64,000 nt of DNA from Lachnospiraceae bacterium (GTDB lineage Bacteria > Bacillota > Clostridia > Lachnospirales > Lachnospiraceae): contig JAILOK010000097.1 of NCBI GenBank assembly GCA_024690825.1, positions 1 through 64,000 of the forward strand, read 5' to 3'. The first letter of the stretch is position 1. Every line of letters starts with the position of its first letter. This document shows, in pieces, positions 27,880 through 37,603 of the stretch. The notes beneath the pieces were generated by a model. That model did no database searches. It had not been told where the DNA came from and saw only the letters and a program-made list of their open reading frames with translations. Position numbers and translations under genes: made by a program.

Positions 27880-30744
27880 ATGAGGAGAAAAACAGCAAGA
27901 CTGATCAGGAGAATAGAGGTCATTATTATTTCGATCATGCTTCTGATGGCAAACTTAAGCATTACGGCGGTAGTGTACGCCGATGAAGATTCCGGCCGCG
28001 TCATGGAGGAGGGTGACGACTATGTACCCGACACTGACGATGGCTTTGATCCTGACCATGCCGGCGGCTTTGACCCGGAGCCGGCACCTGACCCCGATCC
28101 GGATCCGGATCCGGATCCGGATCCTGATCCTGCGCCCGGACCCGATCCCGCACCTGATCCTGATCCGACACCCGGACCTGACCCTGCACCCGCGCCTGAT
28201 CCTTCACCCGACCCGGCGCCGGCTTCAAGGCTTACAATAGATGCGAATCCTTCCGTTATAAGTTATGGAACGGTTACAAGATCGGATTCATCCGATACGA
28301 GAAATGTGACCGTTAAGAATACCGGAAATATTTCTGCATATATTTCGGCATCCTTTTCCGATGCCAATTCTGCTTACAGGGCGACCGGAAACGGAATACC
28401 CGACGGAAGCGGACGGTTTGTACTGGACGCCGGATCCACGATGACCTTTACCGTATATCCCGCAGACGGCCTCGATCCCGGAGATTATGATTCGGACTTT
28501 ATCATATCCGCAGTCAACGGAAGCGAGTACAGTGACCGGGAAGTCGTTGATATATCAATGAAGGTAAAGGGCCCGGACAAGGGCATAGTCGATTCGGTTG
28601 AAGTAAGCCCCGGAAAGACGGACCAGACACCGGGGTCGACAGTTTCCTTCACGGCGCAGGTAAAGGGCAGCAACCTTACGGATACATCGGTAAAATGGTC
28701 ACTTGACGGAAATAAGAGTTCGGATACGACCCTCGATTCCGACGGCACATTAAGGATCGCGGGCAGTGAATCGGCCACCGGCGTGATGGTGACCGCGGCC
28801 GCAAACGCCGATCCCTCGAAAAAAGATACGGCGATCGTAAACATCATCCAGACCGGTTATTCATTGAATCTGGCATCCGACCCCAAATCCGGCGGCAAGG
28901 TCGCCGGAGGCGGCGTTTATACGAGCGGACAGTCGCCTACAGTTACTGCTGTGGCAAACAACGGATACAAATTTGCCGGATGGTATGACATGGCCGGAAC
29001 AAAGGTATGTGAAAAGAGCAGCTACCAGGTGCCTCCGATCAAGGACGATGTCAAATATGTGGCGAAATTCAAGAAGACCAGCTGCTATGTCAATGTGGAT
29101 GTGAACAATTCCGACGGAGGCTCTGTCGACGGGGGCGGAAAGGTGGCTTACGGCGGCAGCATGACCTTAAAGGCGAATAAAAATGACGGATACTCCTTTA
29201 CCGGCTGGTCCGAAAACGGAGATATCTTCAGCAGGGATGAAAAGGTAACCCTCGATAATATCAAGTATGACCGCAATATCAGGGCAAACTTCAAAAAGTA
29301 TGATTTCACTGTCTGCGTACAGTCCTATCCGGATAACGGAGGAAAGACCGACGGCGGCGGGAAATATAATAACGGCGATACCGTAAAGATCAACGCTTCA
29401 GCTGCACCCGGATACACATTCAGAGGCTGGATGTATAATAATCAGTTCGTCAGCAGCTGTATGAGTTATGAAATATCAAACCTTGACAGGGATGCAACCT
29501 TCACCGCCATATTTGACAAGACAGGCGGTACGGTCTACACCATCGAGGCGGGAGTTGCCAATAAAGGCGGAATCATATCCCCTACGGGAAAAACTCCGGT
29601 AGCCGAGGGGTCAACCATTACCTATACAATGGCACCCGCAAACGGCTACAAGATCTATGCGGTAGCTGTGGACAACAAGCAGGTCGGACCGGTCTCAAGC
29701 TTTACATTTGAAAGCGTGAGGGAGAACCACACCATAGCGGTGGCATTTGCGCCGAAGGAAGATGCGGTCGTGCCTGCGAAGATGGACAGGATCATAACAA
29801 CCGAAGAAGCTGCCGCCATCGCCTCCTTAAAGCTTGAAAAAGCGACGGACGACACTGAAAAGAAGAGCACCGGTATCGTGGAGATCGACGGTGTGAGCGT
29901 TGAACCTCAGACCGAAAAGGCGACCATCGAAGAAGTGGAAAAGATCCCGGAGCAGAATCTGGTGGGAATGGACGATACCGACAACATTGTGGAGGAAAAC
30001 GAGTACGACTACAGCAGGGCAACGGGTCTTTACCAGGTGCTTGACATCACTCCCGATGAAGCCGAACAGATGGTGCGTTCCGGGGATGATACCCGTATAA
30101 TAAAAGCAGCCTACGAGCACGGATATCTTAAAATAGCTGTAAACAACGAGTACTCCACGGGCGGAGTGATGCAGGAACTGTCGGATGCAAAGCTCCTTGA
30201 AAACAACGCATCGATCGAAAATCTCATGGATTTTGTGGACGGACTTCTGACCGATGACGAAAAACTCGACCTGATGGAGGGATATACGATATCACTTAAT
30301 TTCTCGGCAATGGGAGCGGATGAAAATGCCATCGGAGACACCGAGAAACAGGCGATGAACTCAATAGACGGAGTTGTCATCGGTGATTACTTTGACATGG
30401 TTCTCATAAAGACCGTGGACGAGGTCGCAAATGTTGTTACAAAGACGCCTGTAAAGGCCAGGATAACCCTTATGATACCTGAAAACATGAGACAGGAAGG
30501 CAGGGAATACTGCGTGGTCGAGGATCACGAGGGAAATATCTCGGTGCTTGACAATATAGGGACCGGTTCCGATTCCGTCACCATAGAAGTCGGAGAGTTC
30601 TCAACCTTTGCCTTTGCCTACCGTGACAACGCCGAAGCGGCAAAGAAGGGACCCGGAATGCTCGTTGTATGGCTTGTGATAATCATAGGAGTGCTTGCGA
30701 CAGCCCTCGGAGTGATGTTCATAATGCGCAGGCGCAGAGTGTAA
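27880..30744 (+). CDS. large surface protein: signal peptide, PD-rich linker, Ig-like and InlB B-repeat-like domains, C-terminal TM anchor
   Basis: EPAPDPDPDPDPDPDPDPAPGPDPAPDPDP linker; repeated GGGxYxxGxxVxxxAxxxxGYxFxGWxxxG modules; C-terminal GMLVVWLVIIIGVLATALGVMFIMRRRRV. Confidence 0.83.
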   Translation: MRRKTARLIRRIEVIIISIMLLMANLSITAVVYADEDSGRVMEEGDDYVPDTDDGFDPDHAGGFDPEPAPDPDPDPDPDPDPDPAPGPDPAPDPDPTPGPDPAPAPDPSPDPAPASRLTIDANPSVISYGTVTRSDSSDTRNVTVKNTGNISAYISASFSDANSAYRATGNGIPDGSGRFVLDAGSTMTFTVYPADGLDPGDYDSDFIISAVNGSEYSDREVVDISMKVKGPDKGIVDSVEVSPGKTDQTPGSTVSFTAQVKGSNLTDTSVKWSLDGNKSSDTTLDSDGTLRIAGSESATGVMVTAAANADPSKKDTAIVNIIQTGYSLNLASDPKSGGKVAGGGVYTSGQSPTVTAVANNGYKFAGWYDMAGTKVCEKSSYQVPPIKDDVKYVAKFKKTSCYVNVDVNNSDGGSVDGGGKVAYGGSMTLKANKNDGYSFTGWSENGDIFSRDEKVTLDNIKYDRNIRANFKKYDFTVCVQSYPDNGGKTDGGGKYNNGDTVKINASAAPGYTFRGWMYNNQFVSSCMSYEISNLDRDATFTAIFDKTGGTVYTIEAGVANKGGIISPTGKTPVAEGSTITYTMAPANGYKIYAVAVDNKQVGPVSSFTFESVRENHTIAVAFAPKEDAVVPAKMDRIITTEEAAAIASLKLEKATDDTEKKSTGIVEIDGVSVEPQTEKATIEEVEKIPEQNLVGMDDTDNIVEENEYDYSRATGLYQVLDITPDEAEQMVRSGDDTRIIKAAYEHGYLKIAVNNEYSTGGVMQELSDAKLLENNASIENLMDFVDGLLTDDEKLDLMEGYTISLNFSAMGADENAIGDTEKQAMNSIDGVVIGDYFDMVLIKTVDEVANVVTKTPVKARITLMIPENMRQEGREYCVVEDHEGNISVLDNIGTGSDSVTIEVGEFSTFAFAYRDNAEAAKKGPGMLVVWLVIIIGVLATALGVMFIMRRRRV
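28075..28230 (+). repeat. low-complexity PD/PA-coding tandem repeat
   Basis: Tandem CCGGATCCGGATCC hexamer-like units encoding PDPDPDPDP. Confidence 0.9.
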
Positions 30745-30782
30745 AACAGGCTGAATTTTCCTCAAAGAAAGGATGGTGGAAT

Positions 30783-31109
30783 ATGGATTACAATACTGAA
30801 GAATTAAGAAAAATAGGAAAGACGCTTGAAAAGAAGGCCGGAATAATTTCCGATGAAGATATGAAAAATGTGGTCGGAGGTTTCATGGAGACCAATAAGA
30901 ATCTTTACACACACGGACTTAATATCATCTGTCCTACATGCAGGGCGAGCGATGCAGAATGCTTTGAGGACTCGGCTCAGGTTGATACAAAGCAGCAGCT
31001 TGTCAGATATACCTGCAAAAATTGCGGCCCGTTCGTGGTAGTTAAGGGATATGCCATAACACAGGATGCCTGGAATGACTGGATGGCGGGGAAAAAAATA
31101 AAGAAATGA
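30783..31109 (+). CDS. double-glycine-leader small protein with CxxC/CxxC zinc-ribbon-like core
   Basis: MDYNTEELRKIGKTLEKKAGIISDEDMKNVVGG leader-like segment followed by IICPTCRASDAEC..RYTCKNCGPF. Confidence 0.7.
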   Translation: MDYNTEELRKIGKTLEKKAGIISDEDMKNVVGGFMETNKNLYTHGLNIICPTCRASDAECFEDSAQVDTKQQLVRYTCKNCGPFVVVKGYAITQDAWNDWMAGKKIKK

Positions 31110-31131
31110 TTCATAAAAGTATAATAATAAC

Positions 31132-31161
31132 GGAGGGTGTGCATTTTTAAGCGCACCCTCT
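31132..31161 (+). terminator. hairpin downstream of the GG-leader gene
   Basis: GGAGGGTGTGC..GCGCACCCTC inverted repeat followed by T/A-rich sequence. Confidence 0.5.
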
Positions 31162-31237
31162 TACTATTATAAAACATATGGTGTATAATAAGAAATGTTT
31201 TCGCGTATTTTTTGAGTTTTTTTCAAGGAGGCAGGTT

Positions 31238-31549
31238 ATGGATGAAAAAAGCAGGTCAAGTCTGATCGAACAGCTTGCCATGAGCATGGGAGCGGTCACG
31301 GAGCAGCAGGTAAAACTTGATCAGACCAGATACGATTCATCAACCGGGACTTTATACTGCAACGGAGTAAAATTTTCAAAAAATGTTGTGGATGATGCCG
31401 TTAATTATTTCAGGAGGCTTCAGGCGCAGGCTAATGCATCCGGCTCGAGAGAGATGCAGAATATAGGGGTTTATTATCAGATAGCGGTTGAGTGTATTCT
31501 GATGATGGAAAACGGAGGATCGGGCAGCGGAGGAGAAAAGAAACAGTAA
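31238..31549 (+). CDS. hypothetical protein
   Basis: MDEKSRSSLIEQLAMSMGAVTEQQVKLDQTRYDSSTGTLYCNGVKFSKNVV with upstream aaggagg. Confidence 0.6.
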   Translation: MDEKSRSSLIEQLAMSMGAVTEQQVKLDQTRYDSSTGTLYCNGVKFSKNVVDDAVNYFRRLQAQANASGSREMQNIGVYYQIAVECILMMENGGSGSGGEKKQ

Positions 31550-31600
31550 CAATGCTTCGCTGAGCGGTTGGATGCGGTACTTTAAGGGGAGGTGCCACGC

Positions 31601-33274
31601 ATGGAAGACCGGATTATACACAGTTACTATGAACTGGCTAAAGAAGGGGTCAGGACACGGATGGATATAAGCAGTACCGTCGAAGAAGACGGTACTGTAT
31701 CTTACAGTGCCGCGGTTTCGGCAGGCGGCTACTCTTTTATTATGGAATACAGCGCCTCTGAGAGAAAGGATATCACAGGACTCAGGATACGCTGTCATAT
31801 CAAAGGAACGCCTGAAGGGAAGCTGCGGGATAAAAGCGGCGGGATCATGTTCTGTCTGGCAATTCCGTTCGATGCTCCGGCCGGCTGCAAATGGAGATTC
31901 TGCACGCCGTCGATCGATCTTTCAAAACCTAAACGCTTTTCGCACATAAAGAGGGCTCTCGGGCAGGATTCCGAGGCTTTGGGCAACATTTTCGGCATGT
32001 ACAACTGCGACAAACAGGTGATGTACAGCATTTACAGGAGCAGTACATTAAATGACGGGATCGAAGTACCCCGGACCATGGTGCCGAAAAAACATGACGA
32101 CAGCCAGATGGCGGCGCTGGGCTACGAAGTGTTTGAAAAGGACAGGTTTAACCTGATGCTGAGCTGGCCCAGGACCACGGCATATTACCCGCTTGACGGC
32201 AAAAATATCGATATAGTCCTTGATTATTCCGCATATAAAACAAAGGCGGCATCCTATGCCGACGGGATATTTGATACCTACAGGCATCTGGTGGACGAGG
32301 TGCTCGATATAAGCGAAGGGTCAATGCGCAGCGAGAGGATCGAACTTTTAAAAAAGACCCAGGAAAAATACGGCGCGCTCTACCGCAGTTATGAAGGGAT
32401 GCCCGAAGGCTTCTGCGGTGATAATGACATCATGGGATTCGGGATGAGGGAAAGAAATGTGAAGATCGCATCCTTCATGGCCGTGACCGCGGGTGGAAAC
32501 TGGGTCGGGGTGCTTGACAGGATGGCCTCATTCTACGCCGGAAACTGCGTGACTTCCTCCGGCTTTGCCTACACAAAATATGACAGGTCACAGCATCAAC
32601 CCGTAAAGGACTTTGATGGCTGCTATCTTCTGGCAATGTGCCAGGGTGTTTTCGATATCTTTACCGCGTACAAGATCCTGAAAAAGATGGGTATAAGCAG
32701 ACCGGCGCTTCTGGAGCAGACCAGGAAATTTGCGGATTATCTCATAAGGATCCAGAACAGCGACGGATCGTGGTATCATGCCTACGATGAATACGGAAAT
32801 GACACCGAGGCACCGGTCCATGAAAAACTCAGTCTCGAAATGCTGCAGGGAACGAAGAAATCCGGCTCCGAGACACCGCTGTGCTTTATGGCAAGGCTTG
32901 CCATCTATCTTGAAAGCATCGGGCTTCATGCCGACGAATACAGGAAAAGCGCCTTGAAATGCGCCGAATATGTCCTGAAAAACATCATCAGGTTTGAGAT
33001 GTATCTGGGCGGCGACCCTGCCTGCCCGTCAGCGCCCCAGAGGGATGCGGCGAAGTTTGCCCTCATGGGTCTGTATAATACATACGAGCTGACACACGAA
33101 AAAAAATATCTTGACGGCGCGGTGAAAGCCGCGAAGCTCTTTGTGGTATGGAATACAAAATATACACCCTGTGACTGCATAGAACTGTATAAACTGGGAA
33201 ATGCCACGGGAGAAAAATACTTTACATATGCCACGGTGTTTGCGTACATGGATGTGGATCTGGATGTGATCTGA
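31601..33274 (+). CDS. hypothetical protein, C-terminal six-hairpin glycosidase-like helical barrel (tentative)
   Basis: Helical-repeat features: FADYLIRIQNSDGSWYHAYDEYGND, ETPLCFMARLAIYLESIGLHADEYRKSALKCAEYVLKN, AAKFALMGLYNTYELTHEKKYLDGAVKAAKLF. Confidence 0.5.
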   Translation: MEDRIIHSYYELAKEGVRTRMDISSTVEEDGTVSYSAAVSAGGYSFIMEYSASERKDITGLRIRCHIKGTPEGKLRDKSGGIMFCLAIPFDAPAGCKWRFCTPSIDLSKPKRFSHIKRALGQDSEALGNIFGMYNCDKQVMYSIYRSSTLNDGIEVPRTMVPKKHDDSQMAALGYEVFEKDRFNLMLSWPRTTAYYPLDGKNIDIVLDYSAYKTKAASYADGIFDTYRHLVDEVLDISEGSMRSERIELLKKTQEKYGALYRSYEGMPEGFCGDNDIMGFGMRERNVKIASFMAVTAGGNWVGVLDRMASFYAGNCVTSSGFAYTKYDRSQHQPVKDFDGCYLLAMCQGVFDIFTAYKILKKMGISRPALLEQTRKFADYLIRIQNSDGSWYHAYDEYGNDTEAPVHEKLSLEMLQGTKKSGSETPLCFMARLAIYLESIGLHADEYRKSALKCAEYVLKNIIRFEMYLGGDPACPSAPQRDAAKFALMGLYNTYELTHEKKYLDGAVKAAKLFVVWNTKYTPCDCIELYKLGNATGEKYFTYATVFAYMDVDLDVI

Positions 33275-34147
33275 ATGGAGAACGAAAACGAAAAGAAAGG
33301 CCGCGCAGGGCGGATCATCACGGCTGTAAGCATGCTTTTGTCGGCGTGTTCGCTGGTCCTTGCCGTTCTGCTGTTTTTAAGGCTTAATGACCTGGAGGAG
33401 AGGCTGAAATCAGTATCCTTCAACAGTTATGTGGAACAGACGGTCGTATCAAACAACTATATAGTGACGGAAGAGAACGATCCCGGCCAAGTGACAGTAT
33501 CTTTTACGGATGACAGGCAGAAAAAGGCATATCTTACCTTTGATGACGGTCCGAGCGTCAATACGCCGAAGATACTCGATATTCTCAAGGAGTATAATGT
33601 CAGGGCGACCTTTTTTGTCTGCGGCACGGTCGATGGCAACGAATCCTTAAGAAAGCTTTATAAAAGGATAGTTGACGAGGGGCATACCATAGCGATGCAC
33701 TCCTATTCTCACAGATACGGAACACTCTATGCCTCGCCGAAAAGCTTTGAAGATGACCTTGATAAAATACACAGCCTAATTTATAATGAAACAGGTGTTG
33801 ACGCAAAGCTTTACCGTTTCCCCGGAGGCTCCGGAAATACAGTATCGAAGCACGATATGAACGACTTTATCGGGATCCTCCATAGTAAGGGATACGAGTA
33901 TCAGGACTGGAATGTCTATCCCGGAAATCCGGAGGGGACCAGTATCCCGGCAGACATGATAGTTTCGGGCATACTTGACAAGGTCGGCGATAATGAAAGC
34001 TCCATCATCCTTCTTCATGATACAGGTGCAAAGAATACCACGGTTGAGGCATTGCCGAAGGTTATCGAGGGCATACGGGAAAAGGATATCGTGCTTTTGC
34101 CCATGAGCGAAAATACACCGCTGGTTCAGCAGAAAACGGCTGAATGA
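33275..34147 (+). CDS. polysaccharide deacetylase family protein
   Basis: KKAYLTFDDGPSVNTPKILDILKEYNVRATFFVCG, AMHSYSHRY, LYRFPGGS, IILLHDTGAKNTTVEALP. Confidence 0.95.
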   Translation: MENENEKKGRAGRIITAVSMLLSACSLVLAVLLFLRLNDLEERLKSVSFNSYVEQTVVSNNYIVTEENDPGQVTVSFTDDRQKKAYLTFDDGPSVNTPKILDILKEYNVRATFFVCGTVDGNESLRKLYKRIVDEGHTIAMHSYSHRYGTLYASPKSFEDDLDKIHSLIYNETGVDAKLYRFPGGSGNTVSKHDMNDFIGILHSKGYEYQDWNVYPGNPEGTSIPADMIVSGILDKVGDNESSIILLHDTGAKNTTVEALPKVIEGIREKDIVLLPMSENTPLVQQKTAE

Positions 34148-34223
34148 CAGGACAGGCTGCAGGATCCGGCAGTATTTTTAACAGATACAAAATTAATTAT
34201 TACATAGGAGGAAATACAGGTAT

Positions 34224-35636
34224 ATGGGTTTTTTCAAGGACTTCAAAGATGATCTGTCCCAGGCAGTGGACGAGATCTCAGAATCAGCCGCTAAGGCGCC
34301 GGGAAGCTCCTCTCCCGCAAAAGGCAGGGATGATATGGATGCCTTTGAGGACGGGATGGGATTTATCTCATTTGATGACAGACCGCCGGTAGAAGAGGAG
34401 GGTTCACCTTTAACGGAAGCTGATCTTACACCGTTTTTGAAACCCGAGGAGGTATCCGCCCAGAAATCCGCGGCAGAATTCGTGGAAGGCGCTGTACCGG
34501 TGCAGCCCGAGCCTGAGATACAGCCCGTGGTGTCCGAACCGGCAGCAGAGCCTGTGGGCATGGACATACCTATGGACATCCCGACGGATATACCTGCGGA
34601 CATACCTATGGACATCCCGGCAGATATCCCTGCGGATATACCTATGGACATCCCAACGGATATCCCTGCGGACATACCGATGGATATTCCCGTAGACATC
34701 CCTGCGGACATACCGATGGACATTCCGGCAGATATCCCTGCAGATATCCCGATGGACATCCCTGCGGATATGCCTGCTGAAGCCGCTTCGGCTGTCTCCA
34801 TAGACATACCTGAAGATATTTCGATAGAGATTCCCGAGATGCCGGATATTCCGATAGACATGCCGGCACCCGAACCGGCGCCCGAACCGGTACCCGAGCC
34901 GATACCCGAGCCGGTACCTGAGCCCGAACCGGCACCCGAGCCGATACCTGAGCCCGAACCGGTACCCGAGCCGATACCCGAGCCGATACCCGAGCCCGAA
35001 CCGGTACCCGAGCCGATACCTGAGCCCGAACCGGCACCCGAGCCGGTACCCGAGCCCGAACCGATACCCGAGCCGGTTCCCGGACCTGCAGCAATAGCGG
35101 AGGAAATATTCAAAACGGAGGAGAATCCTGAAATGAGCGAAGTTGAAACAGAGAACATAGTATTTGATGACGGAACACCGGCATCTGACGAATCTGCAGT
35201 GATCACCTCAGGAATGGTGATCGACGGAAATATCACATCTGACGGTTCCCTTGAGGTACTCGGATCAGTAACCGGAAATATTACGATCAAGGGCAAGCTT
35301 ACCATATCCGGCATGATCAAGGGAGATTCCAAGGCTGCTGAGATATTCGCTGATTCCGCAAAGATCACGGGACAGGTTATAAGCTCCGGATCCGTAAAGG
35401 TTGGACAGGCATCAGTGATACTCGGAAACATAATTGCCAAGTCTGCCGTGATAGCAGGAGCCGTAAAGGGAGATATCGATGTGCAGGGTCCCGTTGTGCT
35501 TGATACATCAGCGATCGTCATGGGCAACATCAAGTCCAAGACCGTGCAGATAAACAACGGCGCCGTAGTTGAGGGCCACTGCTCACAGACCTACGCGGAA
35601 GTCAACCCGACATCGTTCTTTGAGGAAATGAAGTAA
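34224..35636 (+). CDS. bactofilin-family protein with long DIPxDIP and PEP repeat N-terminal region
   Basis: C-terminal bactofilin fold [72 protein letters not shown]. Confidence 0.85.
   Translation: MGFFKDFKDDLSQAVDEISESAAKAPGSSSPAKGRDDMDAFEDGMGFISFDDRPPVEEEGSPLTEADLTPFLKPEEVSAQKSAAEFVEGAVPVQPEPEIQPVVSEPAAEPVGMDIPMDIPTDIPADIPMDIPADIPADIPMDIPTDIPADIPMDIPVDIPADIPMDIPADIPADIPMDIPADMPAEAASAVSIDIPEDISIEIPEMPDIPIDMPAPEPAPEPVPEPIPEPVPEPEPAPEPIPEPEPVPEPIPEPIPEPEPVPEPIPEPEPAPEPVPEPEPIPEPVPGPAAIAEEIFKTEENPEMSEVETENIVFDDGTPASDESAVITSGMVIDGNITSDGSLEVLGSVTGNITIKGKLTISGMIKGDSKAAEIFADSAKITGQVISSGSVKVGQASVILGNIIAKSAVIAGAVKGDIDVQGPVVLDTSAIVMGNIKSKTVQINNGAVVEGHCSQTYAEVNPTSFFEEMK
34558..35085 (+). repeat. tandem coding repeats: ([12 protein letters not shown])n then ([16 protein letters not shown])n
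   Basis: Direct reading of translation and nucleotide periodicity. Confidence 0.93.
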
Positions 35637-35647
35637 GAGGACATTTA

Positions 35648-36343
35648 ATGAAGCGAATACTGTTAAAGCTTTCCGGCGAAGCGCTTGCGGGAGGCAAGAG
35701 AAGCGGTTTTGATGAAGGTTTCATAGAAGGAGTGGCCGTACAGGTAAAAAAACTTATCGAAGACGGCTACGAAGTAGGAATTGTTACCGGCGGCGGCAAT
35801 TTCTGGAGGGGCAGGACCTCGGAAAATATTGACCGTGTGAAAGCCGATCAGATAGGAATGCTTGCCACCGTCATGAACTGCATCTATGTTTCCGAGATCT
35901 TCAGGTCGAAGGGCATGAAGACAGCAGTGCTGACCCCGTTTGAATGCGGTTCCTTTACGAAACTGTTTTCAAAGGACCGCGCTTCAAAGTATTTCGACAA
36001 GGGGATGGTCGTATTTTTTGCCGGAGGCACCGGACATCCCTACTTTTCGACCGACACCGGAGCAGTGCTCATGGCAGTTGAGACCGACTGCGACATGATC
36101 CTGCTTGCGAAGGCGGTTGACGGGGTTTACGACAGCGATCCCAAAAAGAATCCCAATGCCAGAAAGTTTGACAAGCTTTCGATCAGGGAGGTCATAGACA
36201 GGAAACTGCTGGTGGTCGATCTGACCGCGTCCATCATGGCGATGGAAAACAAGATGCCTATGATGGTATTCGGACTGGACGGTAAGGACAGCATAATAAA
36301 CGCGGTGAACGGCACCTCAAACGGAACCATGATAACAGTGTAG
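35648..36343 (+). CDS. pyrH: UMP kinase
   Basis: MKRILLKLSGEALAGGKRSGFDEGF, GIVTGGGNFWRGRT, AVDGVYDSDPKKNPNARKFD. Confidence 0.97.
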   Translation: MKRILLKLSGEALAGGKRSGFDEGFIEGVAVQVKKLIEDGYEVGIVTGGGNFWRGRTSENIDRVKADQIGMLATVMNCIYVSEIFRSKGMKTAVLTPFECGSFTKLFSKDRASKYFDKGMVVFFAGGTGHPYFSTDTGAVLMAVETDCDMILLAKAVDGVYDSDPKKNPNARKFDKLSIREVIDRKLLVVDLTASIMAMENKMPMMVFGLDGKDSIINAVNGTSNGTMITV

Positions 36344-36356
36344 ATGGAGGATCTGT

Positions 36357-36908
36357 ATGGACGAGAGAATTTCGGTATACGAAACAAAAATGCAGAAATC
36401 ACTTGACAATCTGGACGGAGAATACGCAGGGATCAGGGCCGGCAGGGCGAATCCCCACATCCTTGACAAGTTAAGAGTTGATTATTACGGGACTCCCACG
36501 CCCATCCAGCAGGTAGGCAATGTTGCCGTGCCCGAAGCAAGGGTCATAACCATCACTCCGTGGGAAAAGACGATGCTCAAGGAGATAATAAGAGCCATCG
36601 AGACCTCTGACATAGGCATCAATCCCGGAAACGACGGAAATACCATAAGGCTTGTATTCCCCGAACTTACAGAGGAGCGCAGAAAGGAACTGTGCAAGGA
36701 AGTAAAGAAGAAGGGCGAGGAGTGCAAGGTCGCGATCAGAAATATCAGACGCGACGGAAATGACGCATTTAAGAAGCTTTCAAAGAGCGAGATCTCAGAA
36801 GATGAGATCAAGGATCTGCAGGATGAGCTGCAGAAGCTTACAGACAAGTATGTAAAGAAAGTGGACGAGATGGCGGCCACAAAGGAAAAGGAAATAGTCA
36901 CGATCTGA
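36357..36908 (+). CDS. frr: ribosome recycling factor
   Basis: GIRAGRANPHILDKLRVDYYGTPTPIQQVGNVAVPEARVITITPWEK. Confidence 0.98.
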   Translation: MDERISVYETKMQKSLDNLDGEYAGIRAGRANPHILDKLRVDYYGTPTPIQQVGNVAVPEARVITITPWEKTMLKEIIRAIETSDIGINPGNDGNTIRLVFPELTEERRKELCKEVKKKGEECKVAIRNIRRDGNDAFKKLSKSEISEDEIKDLQDELQKLTDKYVKKVDEMAATKEKEIVTI

Positions 36909-37603
36909 TGAATGTACCCGAGCATATAGCCATAATACTTGACGGTAACGGCAGATGGGCGAGATCAAAGGGAATGCCGAGAAACTACGGGCATACCATG
37001 GGAGCCAAAAATGTGGAAAATATCTGCCGGGCCTGTCATGACATAGGCGTAAAATACCTGACGGTATATGCCTTTTCGACGGAGAACTGGAAAAGATCCG
37101 ATGATGAGGTCTCAGCCATAATGAAACTTCTGCGGGGATACTTGAGGACCTGTTTTAAGCTGGCTGACGACAACGATATGTGCGTCAGGGTTTTGGGCGA
37201 TCTGACACGGCTTGAAAGCGACATGCAGACGACCATAGCAAGGCTTGAGGAACATACGAAGGACCACAGCGGCCTGTATTTTCAGATAGCGTTAAATTAC
37301 GGTTCGAGAGACGAGATCACGCGCGCCGTGAACAGGATAGCCGAAGACATAAGAAGCGGGACAGTAAGCGGAGAGATAACCGAAGAGATGATCGGTTCAT
37401 ATCTTGATACCCGCGGCATACCGGATCCGGATCTTCTGATCAGGACTTCCGGGGAGGAGAGGCTGTCCAATTTCCTGCTGTGGCAGTGTGCTTATACGGA
37501 ATTTTATTTTACGGACGTCCACTGGCCTGCTTTTGACAAAGAGGAACTGCTAAAGGCAGTGGAGTCGTTTGGTGAAAGGAACAGACGCTATGGCGGGGTT
37601 TAA
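36908..37603 (+). CDS. uppS: undecaprenyl diphosphate synthase
   Basis: HIAIILDGNGRWARSKGMPRNYGHTMGAKNV, YGSRDEI, LIRTSGEERLSNFLLWQCAYTEFYFTDVHWPAF. Confidence 0.97.
   Translation: MNVPEHIAIILDGNGRWARSKGMPRNYGHTMGAKNVENICRACHDIGVKYLTVYAFSTENWKRSDDEVSAIMKLLRGYLRTCFKLADDNDMCVRVLGDLTRLESDMQTTIARLEEHTKDHSGLYFQIALNYGSRDEITRAVNRIAEDIRSGTVSGEITEEMIGSYLDTRGIPDPDLLIRTSGEERLSNFLLWQCAYTEFYFTDVHWPAFDKEELLKAVESFGERNRRYGGV

Noticed and set aside
34193-35557. 454-aa minus-strand ORF rich in [18 protein letters not shown]
   Set aside because: Antisense to the bactofilin repeat region. Its length is explained by the repeat composition keeping the opposite frame open.
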